This document shows positions 1 through 10,600 of a stretch of 64,000 bases of DNA, piece after piece. The DNA is from Flavobacterium sp. UBA2787. GTDB taxonomy: Bacteria > Bacteroidota > Bacteroidia > Flavobacteriales > Flavobacteriaceae. The notes beneath the pieces were generated by a model that saw nothing but the letters and a program-made list of their open reading frames with translations, searched no databases and was not told where the DNA came from. The position numbers were made by a program, and so were the translations under genes. How positions within the stretch are numbered: position 1 is the first letter of the stretch; each line of letters begins with the position of its first letter. Where the stretch lies: positions 413,303 through 477,302 of the forward strand of contig DEHZ01000015.1 of assembly GCA_002352205.1 (NCBI GenBank), read 5' to 3'.

Positions 1-15
1 TTGTTTTTAAAGCAT

Positions 16-47
16 AAAAAATCCCGTCTTACGAACAAAACGGGATT
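16..47 (-). terminator. Intrinsic terminator of the universal stress gene
   Basis: An 8-bp inverted repeat (AATCCCGT at 20-27, ACGGGATT at 40-47) encloses a 12-base loop. Read on the minus strand it is followed by a run of T (the A run at 16-20 on the plus strand). It lies just past the stop of the minus-strand stress-protein gene. Confidence 0.85.
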
Positions 48-66
48 CAATAAAAGTTTTGGTAGA

Positions 67-891
67 TTATATTTTGAAAGTTAAAACCGGTTTAACAGCA
101 TGATTTACTAAGTCTTCACTAATACTTCCATTGAAAAAGTGAGAAAGCCCTTTTCGTCCATGCGTACACATTCCAATTAAGTCGGCATTTATACTGTTAG
201 CAAAATTTAAAATTCCTTTTTCAACATTAGCATCATTAAAAATATGTGTTGAATAACTGTTAATTTGAAATTGAGCAACAAATTTGTCCATTATTTCTTG
301 GGCAACCAAAGTTGATTTAAAACTATTTGGCGTATTAATCATTACCAAATTTAGTTCTGCACCAAATTTATTGGCAGCTTCAACCACTTTTGCAAAAGGT
401 TTTTTTACTTCGTCTGCAAAATCAGAAGCAAAAACAAATTTCTTAATATTAAAATCAGGTATTTCTTTTTTGATAATTAAAACCGGAACTTCCGAATGAC
501 GAACAACTTTTTCAGCATTAGAACCAATAAACATATCTTTAAATCCACTGGCACCGTGCGATCCCATTACGATCAAATCTACGTCGTTCTTTTTGCTCAA
601 GTTAATGATTCCGTCAAAAGCCAATTCAAACTGAATGATTTCAGATACTTTTAAGCCTTCTAAATACGGTGCGTCCATCAAGCTTTCTAGTTTGTTAATA
701 GCTGCGTTTTTAAAGAACATAAGTTCAGGTATGGCATGTGCACTATTTACAGCATCACCAGATTGCGAAGGCAATTCTAACATGTGAAGTAAAATAATTT
801 CACCATCATGTTTTTTTGCTATTTGAGCCGCTACTTTTAGGGCATATTCTGCGTGTTGAGAAAAATCGGTTGGAATTAAAATTTTTTTCAT
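67..891 (-). CDS. Tandem-domain universal stress protein (UspA family)
   Basis: The 274-residue product holds two UspA domains, about residues 1-140 and 148-274. The first has a complete ATP-binding pattern G-x2-G-x9-G-S at residues 110-124. The second has Cys in place of the first Gly but keeps the rest (THG...NGS). It has no signal peptide or membrane segment, so it is expected in the cytoplasm. Family members are induced by starvation, oxygen or redox stress and bind ATP or other small ligands. It is a single-gene unit with its own terminator. The ATG start is preceded about 60 bases upstream by TACCTTTA, one base off the Bacteroidota -7 box. The physiological role cannot be read from sequence. 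Confidence 0.93.
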   Translation of the reverse strand: MKKILIPTDFSQHAEYALKVAAQIAKKHDGEIILLHMLELPSQSGDAVNSAHAIPELMFFKNAAINKLESLMDAPYLEGLKVSEIIQFELAFDGIINLSKKNDVDLIVMGSHGASGFKDMFIGSNAEKVVRHSEVPVLIIKKEIPDFNIKKFVFASDFADEVKKPFAKVVEAANKFGAELNLVMINTPNSFKSTLVAQEIMDKFVAQFQINSYSTHIFNDANVEKGILNFANSINADLIGMCTHGRKGLSHFFNGSISEDLVNHAVKPVLTFKI

Positions 892-996
892 AAAAAGTCG
901 TGTAAAATAGATTGGTTTATTTAGGTTGTTTTAGAATATAAAGGTACAAATATTTTTATCATTTTACAATGAATTTTCAATTATAAAAAAAATCAC

Positions 997-1004
997 TATA
1001 TTTG
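997..1004 (+). promoter_or_regulatory. Candidate -7 box (TATATTTG) of the rimP-nusA-infB operon
   Basis: TATATTTG matches the Bacteroidota -7 consensus TAnnTTTG exactly. The -33 position (about 975-978) reads TTTC rather than TTTG, so only the -7 half is convincing. Transcription would begin near 1010, about 24 bases before the leader hairpin. Confidence 0.6.
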
Positions 1005-1033
1005 CACCGTTATTTGATTAAAAAGTAAATAAT

Positions 1034-1059
1034 GAGGCACGCATTGCGTGCCTCTTTTT
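1034..1059 (+). terminator. Terminator-like hairpin in the rimP leader
   Basis: GAGGCACGCA (1034-1043) and TGCGTGCCTC (1045-1054) are perfect inverted copies, folding as an 8-9 bp GC-rich stem with a 3-5 base loop followed by five T. No plus-strand gene precedes it in the window, and it sits between the candidate promoter and the rimP start at 1068. It could only act on the operon's own leader transcript, so it may be an attenuator. Confidence 0.7.
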
Positions 1060-1067
1060 ATAAAAAT

Positions 1068-1532
1068 ATGATATTTAAAGATAAAGTTGTTGCCTTATTA
1101 AATCAGGGGTTGAGTGAAAAACCTTCTGTTTTTTTGATTGATTTAACCATTACAGATGCTATGAAAATTATAGTTACGTTAGATGGTGATCAAGGAGTTA
1201 CACTGCAAGATTGTATCGATATTAACAGAGCAATTGAGAATAATTTAGATAGAGAAGAGCAAGATTTTTCAATCGAAGTGGCTTCTGCCGGTGTTTCAAC
1301 TCCACTAAAATTAGTAAGACAATACAAAAAAAACATAGGAAGAACGTTAAAAGTTAAAACCGCAACAGAAGTAATAGATGCTGTTTTAGCCAATGCAAAC
1401 GACGAATTTATTACTTTGACTTGGACGGCAAGAGAGCCCAAAAAGATTGGTAAAGGAAAAGAAACGGTAGAAAAAAAGATTGAGCTACCTTATTCGGAAA
1501 TTAAAGAAGCAATAGTGACAATAACATTTTAA
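1068..1532 (+). CDS. rimP: Ribosome maturation factor RimP
   Basis: RimP assists late assembly of the 30S ribosomal subunit. From ATG 1068 the product has 154 residues, the usual size. It shows the N-terminal alpha/beta domain with the (V/I)TLDGD...TLQDC pattern, followed by ASAGVSTPL, and a C-terminal SH3-like beta domain. A longer reading frame begins at ATG 1032, but its first 12 codons lie in the leader hairpin and do not look like RimP, so 1068 is preferred. It is the first gene of rimP-nusA-infB, with an 18-base gap to nusA. Confidence 0.95.
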   Translation: MIFKDKVVALLNQGLSEKPSVFLIDLTITDAMKIIVTLDGDQGVTLQDCIDINRAIENNLDREEQDFSIEVASAGVSTPLKLVRQYKKNIGRTLKVKTATEVIDAVLANANDEFITLTWTAREPKKIGKGKETVEKKIELPYSEIKEAIVTITF

Positions 1533-1550
1533 AAACACAAGTAGTTTAGC

Positions 1551-2795
1551 ATGGAAAATATAGCATTAATCGAATCATTTTCAGAGTTTAAAGACGATAA
1601 ATTAATCGATCGTGTGACCCTCATGGCCATTTTAGAAGATGTTTTTAGAAATGCCTTGAAAAAGAAATATGGTTCAGATGACAATTTCGATATCATCATC
1701 AATCCTGACAAAGGAGATATGGAAATTTGGAGAAACCGTGTGGTGGTAGCTGATGGAGAAGTAGAAGATGAAAATTCTGAAATTTCATTATCTGAAGCCA
1801 GAAAAATCGAACCTGATTTTGAAGTAGGTGAAGATGTTTCTGAAGAAGTAAAATTAATCGATTTAGGAAGAAGAGCCATTTTAGCACTTCGTCAAAACTT
1901 GATTTCAAAAATACATGAACACGACAGCACAAATCTTTACAAACAATTTAAAGATTTAATTGGCGAAATTTATACTGCAGAAGTACACCATGTTCGTCCA
2001 AGAGTTGTAATTTTGGTAGATGATGACGGAAACGAAATAATATTGCCAAAAGAAAAACAAATTCCATCCGACTTTTTCCGTAAAGGAGATAATGTTCGTG
2101 GAATCATTGAAAATGTTGAATTAAAAGGAAACAAGCCTCAAATTATTATGTCAAGAACTTCAGAAAAGTTTTTGGAAAAATTATTTGAACAAGAAATTCC
2201 TGAAATTTTCGACGGATTAATCATGATTAAAAAAGTGGTTCGTATTCCGGGAGAAAAAGCAAAAGTTGCTGTAGATTCGTATGATGACAGAATTGATCCG
2301 GTTGGAGCATGTGTCGGAATGAAAGGATCAAGAATTCACGGAATCGTTCGCGAATTAGGAAATGAAAATATTGATGTTATCAACTATACAAGTAATAATC
2401 AATTATTTATAACAAGAGCATTGAGCCCTGCAAAAGTTTCTTCTATCAAAATTGATGAAGAGAAAAAAAGAGCTGAAGTATTTTTGAAATTAGAAGAAGT
2501 TTCAAAAGCAATTGGTCGTGGCGGACACAACATCAAATTGGCTGGCTTATTAACGGGTTATGAATTAGATGTTATCCGTGAAGGAAATGTTGCCGAAGAA
2601 GAAGATGACGTAGAATTAACAGAGTTCTCTGATGAAATCGACGGATGGGTAATCGATGAATTTGCAAAAATAGGTTTAGATACAGCAAGAAGCGTATTAA
2701 AACATACTATAGAAGATTTAGTCAGAAGAACAGACTTAGAAGAAGAAACTGTTCAGGATGTGATGAGAATTTTAAAATCAGAATTTGAAGCGTAA
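1551..2795 (+). CDS. nusA: Transcription termination/antitermination factor NusA
   Basis: NusA binds RNA polymerase and nascent RNA, promoting pausing, intrinsic termination or antitermination. The 414-residue protein has the N-terminal polymerase-binding domain (1-125), an S1 domain (about 130-200) and two KH domains; the first contains VGACVGMKGSRI and the second AIGRGGHNIKLA. After these comes an acidic linker and a short helical tail (about 360-414). It lacks the long duplicated acidic repeats of the E. coli protein (495 residues), as is normal outside gamma-proteobacteria. It sits in the classic rimP-nusA-infB order. Confidence 0.97.
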   Translation: MENIALIESFSEFKDDKLIDRVTLMAILEDVFRNALKKKYGSDDNFDIIINPDKGDMEIWRNRVVVADGEVEDENSEISLSEARKIEPDFEVGEDVSEEVKLIDLGRRAILALRQNLISKIHEHDSTNLYKQFKDLIGEIYTAEVHHVRPRVVILVDDDGNEIILPKEKQIPSDFFRKGDNVRGIIENVELKGNKPQIIMSRTSEKFLEKLFEQEIPEIFDGLIMIKKVVRIPGEKAKVAVDSYDDRIDPVGACVGMKGSRIHGIVRELGNENIDVINYTSNNQLFITRALSPAKVSSIKIDEEKKRAEVFLKLEEVSKAIGRGGHNIKLAGLLTGYELDVIREGNVAEEEDDVELTEFSDEIDGWVIDEFAKIGLDTARSVLKHTIEDLVRRTDLEEETVQDVMRILKSEFEA

Positions 2796-2830
2796 ACTTC
2801 ACAAAAAAGAACACACACTAAAAAAAATAT

Positions 2831-5665
2831 ATGTCTGAAGAAAAGAACATAAGAATTAATAAAATTTTAAGGGAATTAAATATTTCTTTGGAGAGAGCTG
2901 TCGATTATTTAAAAGACAAAGGTGTTACTATTGAAGCTAGTCCAAACACAAAAATCTCTGAAAATGAATATTCAATTCTTTGTAATGAATTTGCCGGCGA
3001 TAAGGGGAATAAAGAGGCTTCTAAAGAAGTGAGTGAAGAAAAACGTAAAGAAAAAGAAGCTCTCCGTGTTGAAAGAGAAAAGGAATTGGAATTGCAGAAA
3101 AAGCATGAAGAAGAACTTTTAAAGCAACAACAAGAAGTTATTAAGGCTAAAGCAACTGTAACCGGACCAAAACAGGTTGGTAAAATTGATTTAGAGCCAA
3201 AAAAACAGCCTACTCCGGAAGTTGAAAAAGTAGAAGAAGTTAAGCCGGAACCAGTTCAAGAAGTTGTTAAAAAAGAAGAGCCAGTTCAGGAAAAACTAAT
3301 TGTTGAAGAAGATAAGCCAAAAGCTTCTCCAGAAAAAGTTGAGCCTAAACCGGTAGTTCAAAAAACCGAACAGCCTAAAAAACCGGCTATCACTCCAACA
3401 CCGGCTACTTCCGCCCAAGCTCCTGCTCCAGCAGCAGCACCTGCAGATGAAAAATTTGAGACTCAATATCAAAAATTATCAGGAACTACCAATACCGGAC
3501 AAAAAATTGATTTGTCTCAATTTGATAAACCAAAAAAGAAAAAGGAAGAACCAAAAATTCAACCTCGTTCGGCTACGCAGCAAGCGGGTGGTTCAAATGA
3601 TCCAAATAAAAACAAAAGAAAAAGAATTCAACCTAAACCGGGAGCACCTGGAGGTCAGAATACCGGAAATACACAAGGTGGACCGCCTCGTCCGGGTCAA
3701 GCAATCAGACCTGGTTTTAATAAAAGTGCTCGCCCTGCAATTGTGGCAAAAGTTGAGCCAACGGAAGAAGAAGTACAAAAACAAATCCGTGAAACCTTAG
3801 AAAAACTTCAAGGTAAAGGAAATAAAAGCAAAGCGGCAAAATACCGTAGAGACAAAAGAGATTCGCACCGTCAACGTTCGGATGATGAATTAAAAGCGAT
3901 CGAAGAAGGAAGCAAAACCATCAAAGTAACAGAATTTGTTACCGTTGGTGAAATTGCAACCATGATGGATGTGCCAATTACCAAAGTTATCGGAACATGT
4001 ATGTCGTTAGGAATTATGGTAACGATGAACCAACGTTTGGATGCTGAAACTTTATCGATTGTTGCAGATGAGTTTGGTTATGAAGTAGAATTCATTACAA
4101 CAGATATTGAAGACGCTATTGAAGTAGTACAAGACAAAGATGAAGATTTGGTGCACAGAGCTCCAATTGTTACCGTAATGGGTCACGTTGACCATGGTAA
4201 AACATCTTTACTAGATTATATTCGTAAAGCAAACGTAATTGCCGGTGAGTCCGGAGGTATTACACAGCACATCGGTGCCTATGGGGTAACATTGGAAAAC
4301 GGTCAAAAAATCGCATTCCTTGATACACCGGGTCACGAAGCGTTTACCGCAATGCGTGCTCGTGGTGCTCAATTGACAGATATTGCGATTATCGTAATTG
4401 CTGCTGATGACGACATCATGCCACAAACCAAAGAAGCCATAAGTCATGCTCAAGCAGCTGGTGTGCCAATGATTTTTGCTATCAATAAGGTAGATAAGCC
4501 AAATGCTAATCCTGAAAAAATTAAAGAAAAATTAGCCGGTATGAATTTATTGGTGGAAGATTGGGGTGGAAAAATTCAATCACATGACATTTCTGCTAAA
4601 ATGGGAATTGGTGTGAAAGAATTACTTGAAAAAGTTTTATTAGAAGCTGAATTGTTAGATTTAAAAGCTAATCCAAACAAACCAGCTGTTGGTACTGTTG
4701 TTGAAGCCTATTTAGATAAAGGAAAAGGATATATTTCAACTGTATTAATTCAAGCCGGAACAGTTAGAATCGGAGATTATGTGTTGGCAGGTAAAAATCA
4801 TGGTAAAGTGAAAGCGATGCATGATGAACGTGGCAATAGTATAAAAGAAGCCGGGCCTTCAACACCAATTTCTATTTTAGGATTGGATGGAGCTCCAACT
4901 GCGGGTGATAAATTTAATATGTTTGAAGACGAACGTGAAGCGAAACAAATTGCTGCAAAACGTTCACAATTGATGCGTGAGCAATCAGTTAGAACTCAAA
5001 AACACATCACGTTGGCCGAGATTGGAAGACGTATTGCATTAGGTCAATTTAAAGAGTTGAATATTATTTTGAAAGGTGACGTGGATGGTTCGGTTGAAGC
5101 ACTTTCTGACTCGTTCTCTAAATTGTCAACCGAAGAAATTCAAATCAAAATTATCCATAAAGGTGTTGGTGCGATTACCGAATCAGATGTATTGTTGGCT
5201 TCGGCTTCCGATGCAATTATTATCGGATTTAATGTTCGTCCTGCCGGAAATGCTAAACAATTAGCAGACAAAGAAGAAATTGATATCAAAACATACTCAA
5301 TTATCTATGATGCAATTGATGATTTAAAAGATGCGATGGAAGGAATGTTGTCTCCGGAATTAAAAGAAGAAATTTCAGGAACAGCAGAAATCCGTGAAAC
5401 ATTCAAAATTTCGAAAATTGGAACAATCGCAGGTTGTATGGTTATTGATGGAAAAATCATCAGAAGCTCTAAAATAAGATTAATTAGAGAAGGTGTCGTG
5501 ATTTACACTGGTGAACTGGTTGCTCTTAAACGTTTCAAAGACGACGTAAAAGAAGTTTCGAAAGGATATGATTGTGGTATGCAAATTAAAGGATACAACG
5601 ACATTGAAGTAGGCGATTTAATCGAATCATTCAGCCAAGTAGAAGTTAAGAAAAAGCTGAAATAA
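2831..5665 (+). CDS. infB: Translation initiation factor IF-2
   Basis: This GTPase delivers initiator fMet-tRNA to the 30S subunit. The 944-residue protein starts with an IF2-N helical domain (about 1-55), then a long Lys/Glu/Pro/Ala-rich disordered linker (about 60-340), then a second IF2-N-like domain ([17 protein letters not shown]). The GTPase motifs are GHVDHGKT (451-458), DTPGHE (from 498) and NKVDKP (from 552). EF-Tu-like domains II to IV follow, ending in the fMet-tRNA-binding C2 domain. It is the last gene of its operon and is followed by a strong bidirectional terminator. Confidence 0.97.
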   Translation: MSEEKNIRINKILRELNISLERAVDYLKDKGVTIEASPNTKISENEYSILCNEFAGDKGNKEASKEVSEEKRKEKEALRVEREKELELQKKHEEELLKQQQEVIKAKATVTGPKQVGKIDLEPKKQPTPEVEKVEEVKPEPVQEVVKKEEPVQEKLIVEEDKPKASPEKVEPKPVVQKTEQPKKPAITPTPATSAQAPAPAAAPADEKFETQYQKLSGTTNTGQKIDLSQFDKPKKKKEEPKIQPRSATQQAGGSNDPNKNKRKRIQPKPGAPGGQNTGNTQGGPPRPGQAIRPGFNKSARPAIVAKVEPTEEEVQKQIRETLEKLQGKGNKSKAAKYRRDKRDSHRQRSDDELKAIEEGSKTIKVTEFVTVGEIATMMDVPITKVIGTCMSLGIMVTMNQRLDAETLSIVADEFGYEVEFITTDIEDAIEVVQDKDEDLVHRAPIVTVMGHVDHGKTSLLDYIRKANVIAGESGGITQHIGAYGVTLENGQKIAFLDTPGHEAFTAMRARGAQLTDIAIIVIAADDDIMPQTKEAISHAQAAGVPMIFAINKVDKPNANPEKIKEKLAGMNLLVEDWGGKIQSHDISAKMGIGVKELLEKVLLEAELLDLKANPNKPAVGTVVEAYLDKGKGYISTVLIQAGTVRIGDYVLAGKNHGKVKAMHDERGNSIKEAGPSTPISILGLDGAPTAGDKFNMFEDEREAKQIAAKRSQLMREQSVRTQKHITLAEIGRRIALGQFKELNIILKGDVDGSVEALSDSFSKLSTEEIQIKIIHKGVGAITESDVLLASASDAIIIGFNVRPAGNAKQLADKEEIDIKTYSIIYDAIDDLKDAMEGMLSPELKEEISGTAEIRETFKISKIGTIAGCMVIDGKIIRSSKIRLIREGVVIYTGELVALKRFKDDVKEVSKGYDCGMQIKGYNDIEVGDLIESFSQVEVKKKLK

Positions 5666-5672
5666 GAAGCAT

Positions 5673-5702
5673 AAAAAAATCCCGAGCAATCGGGATTTTT
5701 TG
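5673..5702. terminator. Bidirectional intrinsic terminator between infB and the SPOR gene
   Basis: ATCCCGA (5679-5685), GCAA loop, TCGGGAT (5690-5696), flanked by a seven-A run on the left and six or more T on the right. It serves the convergent infB (plus) and SPOR-protein (minus) genes. Confidence 0.9.
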
Positions 5703-5722
5703 TTTTTATAGGATTGTGAAAT

Positions 5723-6112
5723 TTACTTACTTGGTTTAATCAAAAAAGCATTCGGATATTTTACTTTTAATTCTTTCAAATTTCTTTCAGCTTCAATTCT
5801 GGTTTTATAATTTCCAACCCAAACTTTATAAACCGGAGTATGAAATACTATCGTAGCATCAAAATCTTTATTCTCTCTTTTAAAAGAAATAAGTTCCTTT
5901 CTTGAGTTTTCATTATTTCCCGTAAATATTTGAATTTTCCAACGGTCATTCACCGTCAATGAGGCGTTTACTCTTCTTTTTTCATTTAACAATTGTTCGA
6001 ATTTCGCATCTTGCTCAACAGTTGTAGTTTGTGCGAAAACTTCATTATTTGTAAATAATAAAACAAGTAAAATAAGGGAGTAAAACAGTTTTTTTCTTTC
6101 TTTTGATAACAT
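5723..6112 (-). CDS. Exported SPOR-domain protein
   Basis: The 129-residue product has a signal peptide (hydrophobic stretch about residues 9-22, cleavage near VFAQ) and a C-terminal SPOR fold (about 55-128). The pattern RWKIQIFTGN...YKVWVGNYKTRIEAERNL is typical of SPOR. SPOR domains bind denuded glycan strands of peptidoglycan and usually localise proteins to the division site. It is monocistronic, with a well-formed promoter upstream. The partner or enzymatic role is unknown, since there is no catalytic domain. Confidence 0.85.
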   Translation of the reverse strand: MLSKERKKLFYSLILLVLLFTNNEVFAQTTTVEQDAKFEQLLNEKRRVNASLTVNDRWKIQIFTGNNENSRKELISFKRENKDFDATIVFHTPVYKVWVGNYKTRIEAERNLKELKVKYPNAFLIKPSK

Positions 6113-6130
6113 AATGAATTGATTTTAATG

Positions 6131-6158
6131 CAAATGTAGTGGTTATGAAATAAAACAA
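6131..6158 (-). promoter_or_regulatory. Promoter of the SPOR-domain gene (TTG-N17-TACATTTG)
   Basis: On the minus strand TTG (6158-6156) is followed by 17 bases and TACATTTG (6138-6131). This matches the Bacteroidota -33/-7 pattern and lies 18 bases before the ATG at 6112. Confidence 0.7.
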
Positions 6159-6214
6159 AACAATAAATATTATTTAGAATAAATATAAATTACTATTTAA
6201 GGGTATTTTAAGGT

Positions 6215-6244
6215 TTTGAGAATAGTTCATAAGTCGTATTTTTG
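6215..6244 (+). promoter_or_regulatory. Promoter of the act-cox operon (TTTG-N18-TATTTTTG)
   Basis: TTTG at 6215-6218, an 18-base spacer and TATTTTTG at 6237-6244 match the -33/-7 consensus. A dyad AATAAAA(N6)TTTTATT at 6256-6275 lies just past the predicted start site and could be an operator or a 5' hairpin. The leader to actA is about 80 bases. Confidence 0.75.
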
Positions 6245-6331
6245 TCGGAGTTTAAAATAAAATGTACGTTTTATTGTGAACTATAGAAAAAATCATACCA
6301 AAAAATTAGTCGACAAATTATATTCTAATAT

Positions 6332-7666
6332 ATGAAAAAGGTGGGTAACCCTAATTCGATTTCAAGAGTTCTACTGTTTAGTTTAGCATTTATGCTAACT
6401 TTTTCTATTCAAATTTTTGCTCAAGATGCTGTCGCTCCGGCACCAGCTGCTGATGCAACCGCTGCTGCACCTGCTCCAGCCACTGCCTCAGGAGATCCGG
6501 TTGCAGGAAAAGCATTGTTCAATGCTCAATGTGCTGCGTGTCATAAATTGGATGCAAAAATGACCGGACCTGCGTTGCGTGGGGTGGGTGATAAATATGA
6601 AAAAGAATGGTTGTACAAATGGATTCGTAACAGTGCCGAATTAATAAAATCGGGAGACGAAAGAGCAAACAAAATTTTTAACGAGTATAACCAGTCGCCA
6701 ATGACTGCGTTTCCTCAGTTGTCAGATGCAGATCTTGATAATATCATAGCTTATACGATGGAGCCGATTGCTGCTCCACCGACGCCAACACCTGGTCCGG
6801 AAGGAGTAGTTGCTCAGTCAGGCGGAATTTCAAACGAAGTAATTCTTGGAGCTCTTGCATTAGTTTTAGGAATGCTAGTTGTGATGCTGTTTTTAGTTAA
6901 CAATGTGTTGTCTAAAATCGCAAAAGCAAACGGAATCGAAGTAGCTCAAAAAGAAAAAACTTTACCAATTTGGAAAGCATTTGCTAAAAATCAATTCTTG
7001 GTTTTAGTAACCGTTATTTTCCTTTTATTATCAAGTGCTTATTTTGTGTACGGGTGGTTTATGCAAATTGGTGTAGATCAAAACTACGAGCCAATTCAGC
7101 CAATTCATTACTCACATAGAATTCATGCCGGTGATAATGGAATTGATTGTAAATATTGTCACTCATCAGCAAGAGATAGTAAGCATGCCGGAATTCCTGC
7201 TTTAAATGTTTGTATGAACTGTCATAAAAACGTTTCAGAAGTTGCGGAAACTACTGCTACACCAGAATACAGCAAAGCATTCTATGACGGAGAAATTCAA
7301 AAATTGTACGATGCAGTAGGTTGGGATAAAGCCAATCAAAAATATACTGGAAAAACACAACCGGTTAAATGGGTTCGTATTCACAACTTGCCGGATTTAG
7401 TTTATTTCAATCACTCGCAACACGTTACTGTTGCCGGAATTGAATGTCAAACATGTCACGGTCCTGTTGAAGAATATGAGTTGCAAAAACAATTTGCTCC
7501 TTTAACCATGGGATGGTGTATCAATTGTCACAGAGAAACCGATGTGAAATTGAAAGACAATGATTACTACAAAAAAATTCACGAAGAACTTTCTAAAAAA
7601 TATGGTGTAGACAAATTAACGGCTGCACAAATGGGAGGTTTAGAATGTGGAAAATGTCACTATTAA
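6332..7666 (+). CDS. actA: Alternative complex III subunit ActA, multiheme cytochrome c
   Basis: ActA passes electrons from quinol oxidation to the cytochrome c domain or oxidase. The 444-residue protein has a signal sequence, then an Ala/Pro-rich linker and a monoheme cytochrome c domain with CAACH (67-71). Two membrane segments follow (about 171-191 and 221-241). The C-terminal pentaheme part has CKYCH (273), CMNCH (294), CQTCH (372), CINCH (396) and CGKCH (439). Six CxxCH motifs are therefore visible in one polypeptide. It is the first gene of an eight-gene respiratory cluster ending with the oxidase genes. Confidence 0.93.
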   Translation: MKKVGNPNSISRVLLFSLAFMLTFSIQIFAQDAVAPAPAADATAAAPAPATASGDPVAGKALFNAQCAACHKLDAKMTGPALRGVGDKYEKEWLYKWIRNSAELIKSGDERANKIFNEYNQSPMTAFPQLSDADLDNIIAYTMEPIAAPPTPTPGPEGVVAQSGGISNEVILGALALVLGMLVVMLFLVNNVLSKIAKANGIEVAQKEKTLPIWKAFAKNQFLVLVTVIFLLLSSAYFVYGWFMQIGVDQNYEPIQPIHYSHRIHAGDNGIDCKYCHSSARDSKHAGIPALNVCMNCHKNVSEVAETTATPEYSKAFYDGEIQKLYDAVGWDKANQKYTGKTQPVKWVRIHNLPDLVYFNHSQHVTVAGIECQTCHGPVEEYELQKQFAPLTMGWCINCHRETDVKLKDNDYYKKIHEELSKKYGVDKLTAAQMGGLECGKCHY

Positions 7667-7698
7667 TTAATTTATTAAGAAGCTAATATATATACAGT

Positions 7699-10600
7699 AT
7701 GTCATCAAACAAAAAATACTGGAAAAGTGTTGAAGAGCTAAGCGATAACAGTTCTATTGTTGAGACGTTAAGAAACAATGAATTCGTGGAGCCAATTCCA
7801 ACGGATGAGTTTTTGGGAGATAAAGACAGTTTGTCTAACTCTTCTACTTCAAGACGTGATTTCTTAAAATACGTTGGTTTTAGTACAGCTGCCGCTTCAT
7901 TGGCTGCCTGCGAAGGACCAGTGATCAAATCTATTCCTTATGTAGTGCAACCGGAACAAATTATTCCCGGTATTGCAGATTATTATGCTACAACAATGTT
8001 CGACGGTTTCGATTTTGCTAATATTTTAGTAAAAACTCGCGAAGGTCGTCCAATCAAAATAGAAAACAATACGATCGAAGGTGCTAATTTTAGTGCTAAC
8101 GCTCGTGTTCATGCTTCGGTTTTGTCAATGTATGACAACATGCGTTTAAAACAACCTAAGCTAAACCAAAAAGATACTTCTTGGTCAGAAGTTGATGCAA
8201 AAGTAAAAGCTAGTTTAGCTGATGCAAAAGCAACTGGTGCTCAAGTAGTTCTTTTAACCGGAACATTAGCAAGCCCTTCTACAGATAAATTAGTTGCCGA
8301 ATTTATAGCCAACAATCCAACAACAAAACATGTAATTTATGATGCTGTTTCTTCTTCAGAAGCGTTAGATGCGTTTGAAGCTGTTTATGGAGAAAGAGCG
8401 TTAGCAGAATATGATTTTTCAAAAGCATCAACCATTGTTTCCGTTGGAGCAGATTTCCTAGGCGATTGGCAAGGTGGTGGTTTCGATAAAGGATATGTTC
8501 AAGGAAGAGTTCCAAAACAAGGGAAAATGTCAAAACATATTCAGTTAGAAGCGAATATGACATTGTCCGGTGCTGCAGCAGACAAAAGAATCCCAATGTC
8601 AACAGCAGAACAAAAATTAGCTTTAGTTAAAATTTTCAGTATTGTTACAGGAACTCCTGTGAATGTTGGAAAATTAGCAAACGAAGCTGAAATCACAAAA
8701 ATTGCAGAACAATTAAATCAATCGGGTTCTAAAGGAGTTTTAGTTTCTGGTATCGATGATAAAAATGCACAATTATTAGTATTGGCAATCAATGCTAAAT
8801 TAAGCAGCGAAGCATTTAATACAAACCAAACCAGACAAATCAGAAAAGGTTCTAACCAAGCAGTAGCTCAGTTGGTAGCCGATTTGAATGGTGGAAAAGT
8901 ACACACACTTATTATGAGTGGTGTAAATCCGGTTTATACGTTAGCAGACGGTAAAACATTTGCTGATGGTTTGAAAAGAGCTAAACTTTCAGTAGCTATT
9001 TCATTAAAAGAAGACGAAACTGCTTCTTTAACAACCATCGCTGCTCCTGCACCTCATTATTTGGAGAGTTGGGGTGATGTTGAAATTATCAAAGGAACTT
9101 TTGGAGTTACTCAACCAACTATTCGTCCGTTGTTTAATTCTCGTCAATTACAAGATAATTTGTTGGTTTGGAACGGAAGCAATAAGACTTATTATGATTT
9201 CTTAAAAGAAACCTGGTCAACCGGAATTTTAACTGAAAAAACTTGGAATCAAGCTATTCATGATGGAATTTTTGTTTCAGCAACAGTTTCGGGTAATGCT
9301 GGAGGTGTAGGTGCTGATTTTTCAGCCGCAGCTTCTGCTTTAGCTCAAGCAAAATCAAGTTCATTCGAATTAAATTTATATACCAAAACCGGAATGGGAG
9401 ACGGGCAACAAGCCAACAACCCATGGTTACAAGAGTTTCCGGATCCAATCACAAGAGTTTCTTGGGATAACTATTTAACTGTTTCTAAAGCAGATGCAGA
9501 AAAATTAGGAATTGAAAACGAAATTGTTGCCAATGGTGGTCTTAACGGTAGCTATGTAACGGTAACAGTTGGAAATACAAAACTTGAAAAAGTTCCTGTA
9601 ATTATTCAACCGGGTCAAGCCAAAGGAACAGTTGGTTTAGCTTTTGGATACGGTAGAAAAGAGGCTTTAAAAGAAGCTATGCAAGTGGGTGTGAATGCCT
9701 ATTCTTTATACAAAGGATTTAACGCAACGCAACCGGTATCAATTGCTTTAGAAAGTGGAGCACATGAATTTGCTTCAGTTCAATCACAAAAAACCTTAAT
9801 GGGTCGTGGTGATATTATTAAAGAAACTACGTTAACCATTTTCAATACAGAAAAAGATGCTAAAAAATGGAATCCACCACCAATGGTTTCTATGGATCAC
9901 AAACCTATCGAAGCTACAAAAGTAGATTTGTGGGATAGTTTTGACAGATCGGTTGGTCATCATTTCAACTTGTCAATCGATTTAAATTCATGTACCGGTT
10001 GTGGTGCTTGTGTAATCGCTTGTCATGCTGAAAATAACGTTCCTGTAGTAGGAAAATCAGAAGTAAGAAGAAGTAGAGATATGCACTGGTTGCGTATTGA
10101 CAGATATTATTCTTCGGAAGAAACATTTGCCGGAGATATAAAGAGAAAAGAAGAATTCGACGGATTATTCGGAGAAAAAGGTTCATTAGGAGGATTTGTT
10201 GAAATGGAAAGTCCTGGTGAAAATCCACAAGTGGTATTTCAACCGGTAATGTGTCAACACTGTAATCATGCACCATGTGAAACGGTTTGTCCTGTTGCAG
10301 CAACATCACATAGCCGTCAAGGTCAAAACCACATGGCATACAACAGATGTGTGGGAACTCGTTACTGTGCAAACAACTGTCCGTATAAAGTACGTCGTTT
10401 CAACTGGTTCTTATACAACAAAAACAATGAATTCGATTTCCATATGAATGATGATTTAGGTCGTATGGTATTGAATCCGGATGTAAATGTTCGTTCAAGA
10501 GGGGTAATGGAAAAATGTTCTATGTGTATTCAAATGACACAAGCCACTATATTAAAAGCGAAAAAAGAAGGTCGTCCTGTAAATAAAGACGAATTCCAAA

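Noticed and set aside
1032-1067. ATG at 1032 as rimP start
   Set aside because: The 12 extra codons are entirely hairpin sequence and do not resemble RimP; ATG 1068 gives the normal length.
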